Of a DNA stretch of 64,000 nt, positions 59,638 to 64,000 are shown piece by piece; the first letter of the stretch is position 1; the number at the start of each line of letters is the position of its first letter. The stretch lies in the NCBI GenBank assembly GCA_964453435.1, contig CAYVQZ010000024.1, positions 4,319 through 68,318 on the forward strand. The letters are read 5' to 3'. The notes beneath the pieces were generated by a model that saw nothing but the letters and a program-made list of their open reading frames with translations, ran no database searches and was not told the origin of the DNA. Source of the stretch: CAYVQZ01 sp964453435. GTDB lineage: Bacteria > Abyssobacteria > SURF-5. The position numbers were made by a program, and so were the translations under genes.

Positions 59638-60660
59638 ATGATATTGGTGACCGGTGGAGCCGGCTACATCGGCTGTGTGCTCGTTGAGGAACTGCTCGCC
59701 AAGGGAGAGGCTGTCAGAGTGTTCGACAAGCTGTATTTTGGCCAAGAGGGGCTGTCGAAACATCGGGACAAAATCGACCTGGTCCAGGGTGACATACGCG
59801 GAATGAACGCGGATGTGCTCGACGGAATCGATTCGGTCATTCATCTGGCGGGGCTCTCGAATGACCCGACGGCCGAGTTCAACCCGAAGGCCAATAAGGA
59901 AATGAATACCGTCGCCACGGGCGTTCTCGCGCGGGCTTGCAAGGAGAAAGGTATCAGCCGATTCATTTTTGCATCCAGTTGTTCGATTTATGACAGGGGT
60001 CTCTTTGCCGAGGACATTTTGTACGACGAAGACAGCGAAGTGGCTCCGCGGGCGGCGTATGCCGTTTCGAATTATGAAGCCGAAAAAATCCTTTTGGATT
60101 TATGCGACGACAAGTTCTGTCCTGTCATTCTTCGCCAGGGCACCGTCTACGGGTTCAGTCCGCGCATGCGGTACGACCTCGTGGTGAATACCTTCGTCAA
60201 GGATGCAGTGACGAAAGGTGCGCTCAGGGTATTTTGCGGGGGCGAGATGTGGCGCCCCCTCGTCGATGTGAGCGACGTTGCAAAGGCGCATATTTGCTGT
60301 GTCGAGGCTCCCGAGGAGAAAGTGCGGGGCCAGATTTTCAATCTGTCATTCAAGAACTACCGTATTCTGGAGCTCGCCCATTGGGTGCGAGAGGCGCTGA
60401 AAGACCGGATAGAAGTCAAAATCGATGTCGATTATTCTCATTTCAAGACCAGGAGTTACAGGGTCTCAGCCCAAAAAATAGAGACCGTCCTCGGGTTTAA
60501 GCCGGTTGTTGCGGTGAAAGAGTCTGTCGAAAAAATGGTGGAGAAGATTTACGATTATGGCTTCACCGATTTTTTGAACCCGAGGTACTACAATATCGAA
60601 TGGATGACACTCCTGTCGAAAATGGAACAGACCCTTGCCCGAATAGGAAGCGTTTTTTAA
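59638..60660 (+). CDS. NAD-dependent sugar epimerase/dehydratase
   Basis: The 340-residue protein begins with the Rossmann motif ILVTGGAGYIGCVL and has SSCSIYD near residue 121, the catalytic YAVSNYEAEK near 140 (Lys replaced by Asn at the usual YxxxK spacing, with a Lys six residues on), and RPLVDVSDVAKAH near 204. It resembles nucleotide-sugar 4-epimerases and dehydratases. The altered YxxxK motif (YAVSN) is notable. The ATG at 59638 has GGGAGG upstream and was preferred over an ATG inside the cupin gene. The pair probably makes a deoxy or branched sugar. Confidence 0.85.
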   Translation: MILVTGGAGYIGCVLVEELLAKGEAVRVFDKLYFGQEGLSKHRDKIDLVQGDIRGMNADVLDGIDSVIHLAGLSNDPTAEFNPKANKEMNTVATGVLARACKEKGISRFIFASSCSIYDRGLFAEDILYDEDSEVAPRAAYAVSNYEAEKILLDLCDDKFCPVILRQGTVYGFSPRMRYDLVVNTFVKDAVTKGALRVFCGGEMWRPLVDVSDVAKAHICCVEAPEEKVRGQIFNLSFKNYRILELAHWVREALKDRIEVKIDVDYSHFKTRSYRVSAQKIETVLGFKPVVAVKESVEKMVEKIYDYGFTDFLNPRYYNIEWMTLLSKMEQTLARIGSVF

Positions 60661-60795
60661 GGATTCCCCTTCTCCCTACCGGCTTCCGCGCCGCATCGAG
60701 AACGACCAATCAGAAGATTCTTTATCCCGAAGTTAAGCTTGAAAAGGCTCCGGAGCAAGTAAGGGGGCCAGGCCAAGTTTCTTGAAGGAACCGGC

Positions 60796-60824
60796 TTGAA
60801 GATTACGGTGAAAGAGGTTATAAT
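60796..60824 (+). promoter_or_regulatory. promoter of the PilZ gene
   Basis: TTGAAG (60796-60801), a 17-base spacer and a perfect TATAAT (60819-60824) lie 25 bases before the PilZ gene start codon. Confidence 0.75.
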
Positions 60825-60848
60825 CACTAATAAAGGACAGCGGTTTCT

Positions 60849-61628
60849 ATGATTTTGAAGCGGCCAAAAGAACCGGAGCTGATGGCGGTCCTGGCGGATG
60901 CCTGTGTGCAAAACCAGCCGTTAGGATTTCGGGTCATTGGTGAAAAATCAAAGGCTGAGTACAAAAGCCGGTTCCTCGGGATTGACAGGTCAGGAACGGA
61001 ACCGAGGCTGGTCATCGAAGCTGCGACACTGAGGGGGGGTGTCGTTGCCGTGCGGCCCGGCGAGGGCGTGAAAGTCTCATTTTCACACAATGGCCGAACC
61101 CGCACCTTTATGAGTGAGGTGGTTGGTCGCTCGAAATTCCAACTTAATCCTCAACTTATTGTGCCTTCTCTCGAACTCGTTATCCCCGAAAGCCTCTCAG
61201 CGTGGGAACTGAGGGGTTATTATCGATTGAGTTTATCCGATGCGTCGCCGATTGAAGTGAAGATCGGCATATTCTCGGAAGAGGAATCGAAGCCGAGGAG
61301 AGTGAGGGCCCGCGAAAAAGGAATCCTGAGCGACATCGGCGGGGGCGGACTCGGATTCCGCATTCCGGAAGGGCGCAGTCTTCTTCTCGGTGTGGGACGC
61401 CTCCTGTCGTTGTCGTTTCTTCTCGACTCCGAGGATGAGCCGGCCAAACTGCTGGGTCGAATCTGTTTCAGCCTTCGCCACCCGGGGCTTCGCGAAGTCT
61501 TTTACGGCGTCCAGTTTGTGGAAACAGAGTCCAGCATTAAATATAAGCAGGCCATCGACCGAATTCTGCGCTATATTGCGCAGAGCCAAAGGGAGAGGCT
61601 GCAAAATCGGATACGGGTTGAACGCTGA
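60849..61628 (+). CDS. PilZ-domain protein (c-di-GMP binding)
   Basis: The 259-residue protein has a YcgR-like N-terminal beta domain (residues 15-110) and a PilZ domain. The PilZ start RRVRAREKG near residue 137 gives the RxxxR motif, and SDIGGGGLGF gives a D/NxSxxG-like motif in which Gly stands at the Ser position. It probably binds c-di-GMP and acts on motility or secretion. AAAGGA precedes the ATG. It is followed by a DUF1573 gene after 22 bases. Confidence 0.85.
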   Translation: MILKRPKEPELMAVLADACVQNQPLGFRVIGEKSKAEYKSRFLGIDRSGTEPRLVIEAATLRGGVVAVRPGEGVKVSFSHNGRTRTFMSEVVGRSKFQLNPQLIVPSLELVIPESLSAWELRGYYRLSLSDASPIEVKIGIFSEEESKPRRVRAREKGILSDIGGGGLGFRIPEGRSLLLGVGRLLSLSFLLDSEDEPAKLLGRICFSLRHPGLREVFYGVQFVETESSIKYKQAIDRILRYIAQSQRERLQNRIRVER

Positions 61629-61650
61629 TTCTTAAAAGAGGAGTATACGT

Positions 61651-62697
61651 ATGAAAAAAGGCACGGTTTTTGCCCTTCTGCCAATAAGCGTTGCTTTTGC
61701 TCTCTGTATCCTATTGAGTTGCCGTTCTGCTGTTGCCGGAACTCCGGAAGGCGAAGCACCCGGGAAGACGGCCGTTACCGCTACCGCTCCTCGGATTGCC
61801 TTTCAGGAGACTGACCATGACTTTGGCGCCGTCGGGCCGAACCGGACGGTGAAACACACATTCACTTTTATGAACAAGGGCGATGATATCCTGCGAATCC
61901 ATGATATCAAGGCAACCTGCGGTTGCACGGGAACACTTCTGTCGAAGGAGACGATTCCCCCCGGCGAACAGGGCGATATTGAAGTGACGTTTCGACCCGG
62001 CGCATCGGGCGGCGAGCGGAAGAAGGCGATACTTGTCCACTCGAACGACCCCGCGCAGCCGACGGCGAGGCTATATGTCTCTGCGAATGTTATTGTGCCC
62101 GCGGAAGTGAGGCCGCGGTTGTTGTACTGGGTAGCGGAAAAGGAGCAGGCATCGGTACGGACGGTCCAACTCATTTACAGGCCGGAACTCGATCTGCATA
62201 TTACGGACATTGATGTCACCTCTCCTGCATTCAGTGTGTCGGCCGTTCCCATGCAGAGTGGTGAAAGTCGCGGCTACGAAATTGTAATCAAATATGATGG
62301 CAGTCTGCCGGTGGGCGCCTTTCAGGAGAAAGTCTCGATAAAGACAGACAACTCGGAATTTGCCGTGCTCGATGTGGGAATCCGCGGGAAAGTGAGCGGC
62401 CCGATCAAGGTTATTCCGGAATCTGTGGCGCTGGGGGTAATCGGAGACGACAATTTCCCCACCCGGATGGTTCGGGTTTTCTCGAGCGGGCAAAAGGAGT
62501 TTGAGGTCTCGAGCATCAAGCCCTCCAGTGACATCATCTCGGCCGAAATTACGAAAGAACAAGATAGCCGATACGTGATCAGCGTGACGCTCAAGGAAAA
62601 GCCGGCTGTGGGGGCTTTTTCCGAGAAATTGATAGTTGAGTTGAACGACTCCTCCGAATCTCCATTGGAAATCCCGGTTTACGCGTACGTGAGATAA
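61651..62697 (+). CDS. DUF1573 lipoprotein
   Basis: The 348-residue protein has a lipoprotein-type signal ending in ILLSC (Cys24). The DUF1573 domain follows with HDFGAVGPNRTVKHTFTFMNKGDDIL near residues 50-80 (given in parts) and the hallmark KATCGCTG near residue 88. The rest consists of Ig-like beta units with NDPAQP and PEVxP-type turns. DUF1573 proteins are surface or periplasmic beta-sandwich proteins of unknown ligand, common in anaerobes and Bacteroidetes-like groups. GAGGAG precedes the ATG. Confidence 0.88.
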   Translation: MKKGTVFALLPISVAFALCILLSCRSAVAGTPEGEAPGKTAVTATAPRIAFQETDHDFGAVGPNRTVKHTFTFMNKGDDILRIHDIKATCGCTGTLLSKETIPPGEQGDIEVTFRPGASGGERKKAILVHSNDPAQPTARLYVSANVIVPAEVRPRLLYWVAEKEQASVRTVQLIYRPELDLHITDIDVTSPAFSVSAVPMQSGESRGYEIVIKYDGSLPVGAFQEKVSIKTDNSEFAVLDVGIRGKVSGPIKVIPESVALGVIGDDNFPTRMVRVFSSGQKEFEVSSIKPSSDIISAEITKEQDSRYVISVTLKEKPAVGAFSEKLIVELNDSSESPLEIPVYAYVR

Positions 62698-62795
62698 TTG
62701 CACGGCAGCCGTTTCAGCTTGCCTCCGCCGCAAAAAGCACGTTTTTCCACATGGATCAGACTGCCCGCACGTTTCCGTTCCTTCCATTTTGAAAG

Positions 62796-63146
62796 CTACT
62801 GATTTCCCTTCATGTTTGCCTGACTCGCAGAAACGAAGTAATCTGTCAGGGCGTTTATTTGGGCCTCGTCAAGCGAGGCCCGACGTCCCATATTTCGTAT
62901 GATTTGCGGCCACTCAGTGGGAGGATATTCATGCGGCCAAAAGAACCGATGGCAGGTTGCGCACTCGGTGACAGCCAAAGAGCGGCCGTAGCGGAATGTT
63001 TCCAGTTGCGTCACGTCCGCGAGGGGATGGCCGACGAGCTGTTCAGCCGTCGGCAGCGAACCACGGTTTGTTGCACAGTTGAAGACGCCGGCTGCAAATG
63101 CGACTGCTGTAAAATAACAGACAGAGCGGGGAAGAACTGTTTTCAT
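62796..63146 (-). CDS. small c-type cytochrome, probably lipid-anchored
   Basis: The 116-residue protein has a signal segment ending at Cys24 (VFNC, a loose lipobox) and one haem c motif, CATCH at residues 62-66. Met86 in IRNMGRRASL is the likely sixth ligand. The Trp-rich stretch between (FFWPHEYPPTEWPQII) is typical of small monohaem cytochromes that act as periplasmic electron carriers. The ATG at 63146 has AAAGGAG upstream. It follows the porin gene on the same strand by 16 bases, so both may be expressed together. Confidence 0.82.
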   Translation of the reverse strand: MKTVLPRSVCYFTAVAFAAGVFNCATNRGSLPTAEQLVGHPLADVTQLETFRYGRSLAVTECATCHRFFWPHEYPPTEWPQIIRNMGRRASLDEAQINALTDYFVSASQANMKGNQ

Positions 63147-63162
63147 GAATTTATTTCTCCTT

Positions 63163-64000
63163 TCAGAATTGCCATCCCAGGCCAAGGTTGAAGGCATTTC
63201 CCGGATCCTCTCCCGCGCTGTCCCGAATCTGATAATCGGCCTTTACGACAACATTCGGTGTCAGGTAGAAGTTCAACCCAAAAGTCCACTCATCTCTGTC
63301 GCCGTCGGGATTTCGTGCGACGCCGGAGGGCATTTTATGCTGGGTATCGAAATCATCAAAGCGGAGGAAGGCCACGGCGTCCGACTTTTCGAGCTTGCCG
63401 GTCTTCCACCGGCCAGGCCAGAAATGGTACGCCGCCTCAAGGTACCAGCCGAATATTTCCGAGGCGGTTCCGTTTCCGATATCACGCGCGCCGTCGATTT
63501 TTTCGAATGCGAACGCTCCGCGAAAATCAAATTTTGAGATTGTGTATTCGAAGTCCGTGGAGTATATTTGGATATCACCATCTATATCGGGGTCATTTCC
63601 TTTATTGCCATTGTCCAGGCCGCCAATGTAGGTTGATGCGCCGACACGGAGCCATTGGTTGAATCCGACATCACTCAAGGCGAAGGGGTAATAATCCAGA
63701 CGACCGGTAAAGGCCACTTCGTTCAAGCTTGGACGTTCTTTGATGCGCCCTCCCCTGATTCCGTCGATTGCGTTGAATTCGGAGCCGTCGAGCCCGGAGA
63801 CGACATAGGCCTCATATTTGAGGAAAGAGGTCAGGTTTCCGAATATACCGGCGCCATCAGATGACCACGTGGTGGGTATGATGAATCGAGCGAATGAGGG
63901 ACGCTCAACCCCGTAGAAACTGGGCGGCTCATGTTTCTTGTTTATACTCATTTTCGACAGTTTGGCGTTGAAAAGAGTCTTTGAATCTTCGTAAGTCGTT
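63163..64000 (-). CDS. outer-membrane porin-like beta-barrel, 5' end beyond the window
   Basis: The frame is open to the window edge, giving at least 279 residues. It alternates hydrophobic and polar residues in strand-length runs and ends in Gly-Leu-Gly-Trp-Gln-Phe; a C-terminal Phe is the usual mark of outer-membrane barrels. RFIIPTTWSSDGAGIFG near the visible start and YEAYVVSGLDG match porin families that contain such loops. A Met at 63951 is internal, since coding continues upstream of it. The small cytochrome gene lies directly downstream. Confidence 0.85.
   Translation of the reverse strand, partial: TTYEDSKTLFNAKLSKMSINKKHEPPSFYGVERPSFARFIIPTTWSSDGAGIFGNLTSFLKYEAYVVSGLDGSEFNAIDGIRGGRIKERPSLNEVAFTGRLDYYPFALSDVGFNQWLRVGASTYIGGLDNGNKGNDPDIDGDIQIYSTDFEYTISKFDFRGAFAFEKIDGARDIGNGTASEIFGWYLEAAYHFWPGRWKTGKLEKSDAVAFLRFDDFDTQHKMPSGVARNPDGDRDEWTFGLNFYLTPNVVVKADYQIRDSAGEDPGNAFNLGLGWQF

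Overview
The window suggests a Gram-negative, mainly anaerobic bacterium from a lineage I cannot name. Outer-membrane traits are a porin-like barrel ending in Phe and several lipoprotein signals. Anaerobic traits are a radical-SAM sulfatase maturase, a 2-oxoacid:ferredoxin oxidoreductase and a corrinoid methyl-transfer cluster. Base composition and codon use look even, and most genes form short co-directional runs. I found no rRNA, tRNA, CRISPR array or intact insertion sequence.

Layout. 1-4.4 kb holds a sulfatase, its probable maturase and a TPR membrane protein. 4.6-6.3 kb holds the remnant of a molybdoenzyme, a one-domain ModE-like regulator with an operator inside its own promoter, and a TauE/SafE exporter. 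6.4-9.9 kb holds a metallo-hydrolase and the TrkH/TrkA potassium system. 9.9-22.8 kb is metabolic: a CoA-ligase alpha-type protein, divergent RraA and IlvD/Edd genes, a flavoprotein/2Fe-2S pair with an ATC-hydrolase-like protein, an epimerase, a DUF362 protein, an internally deleted SDR and a lactate permease. 23-26 kb encodes an LVIVD-repeat secreted protein and a TMTC-like TPR membrane protein. 26.3-30.6 kb is a minus-strand set (PfkB kinase, class II aldolase, alkylsulfatase-like hydrolase, phosphotriesterase-like hydrolase) behind a clean palindrome. 31-33.2 kb is a TetR regulator facing VOC and SDR genes. 33.3-43.7 kb is a sugar or glycan region: a 669-residue protein of unknown role, an acetoacetate decarboxylase family protein, a sodium symporter, an FGE-like lipoprotein, a URO-D protein, an L-fucose isomerase-like enzyme and a GH4 glycosidase. 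44.4-50.2 kb is an operon for an NfnB-like flavoprotein, a three-subunit 2-oxoacid:acceptor oxidoreductase and an acyl-CoA ligase. 53-59 kb is the corrinoid cluster. 59-64 kb holds a cupin, an epimerase, PilZ and DUF1573 proteins, a c-type cytochrome and a porin running off the edge.

The most striking system is at 53.0-59.1 kb. Two zinc-type URO-D methyltransferases, a RamA-like reductive activator, an MtrH-like methyltransferase and an MtaC-like corrinoid protein lie in one direction with short gaps. No MtaB- or MttB-type substrate methyltransferase is present. The make-up fits a methyl-group (possibly methoxyl) harvesting pathway that delivers methyl to a tetrahydrofolate-type carrier. In front of it are a good sigma-70 promoter, a leader hairpin followed by a T-run, and a possible leader peptide, so attenuation is plausible. 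The sulfatases, fucose isomerase, GH4 enzyme, aldolase and kinase suggest scavenging of sulfated or deoxy sugars. The Kor operon and acyl-CoA ligase suggest ferredoxin-linked organic acid metabolism.
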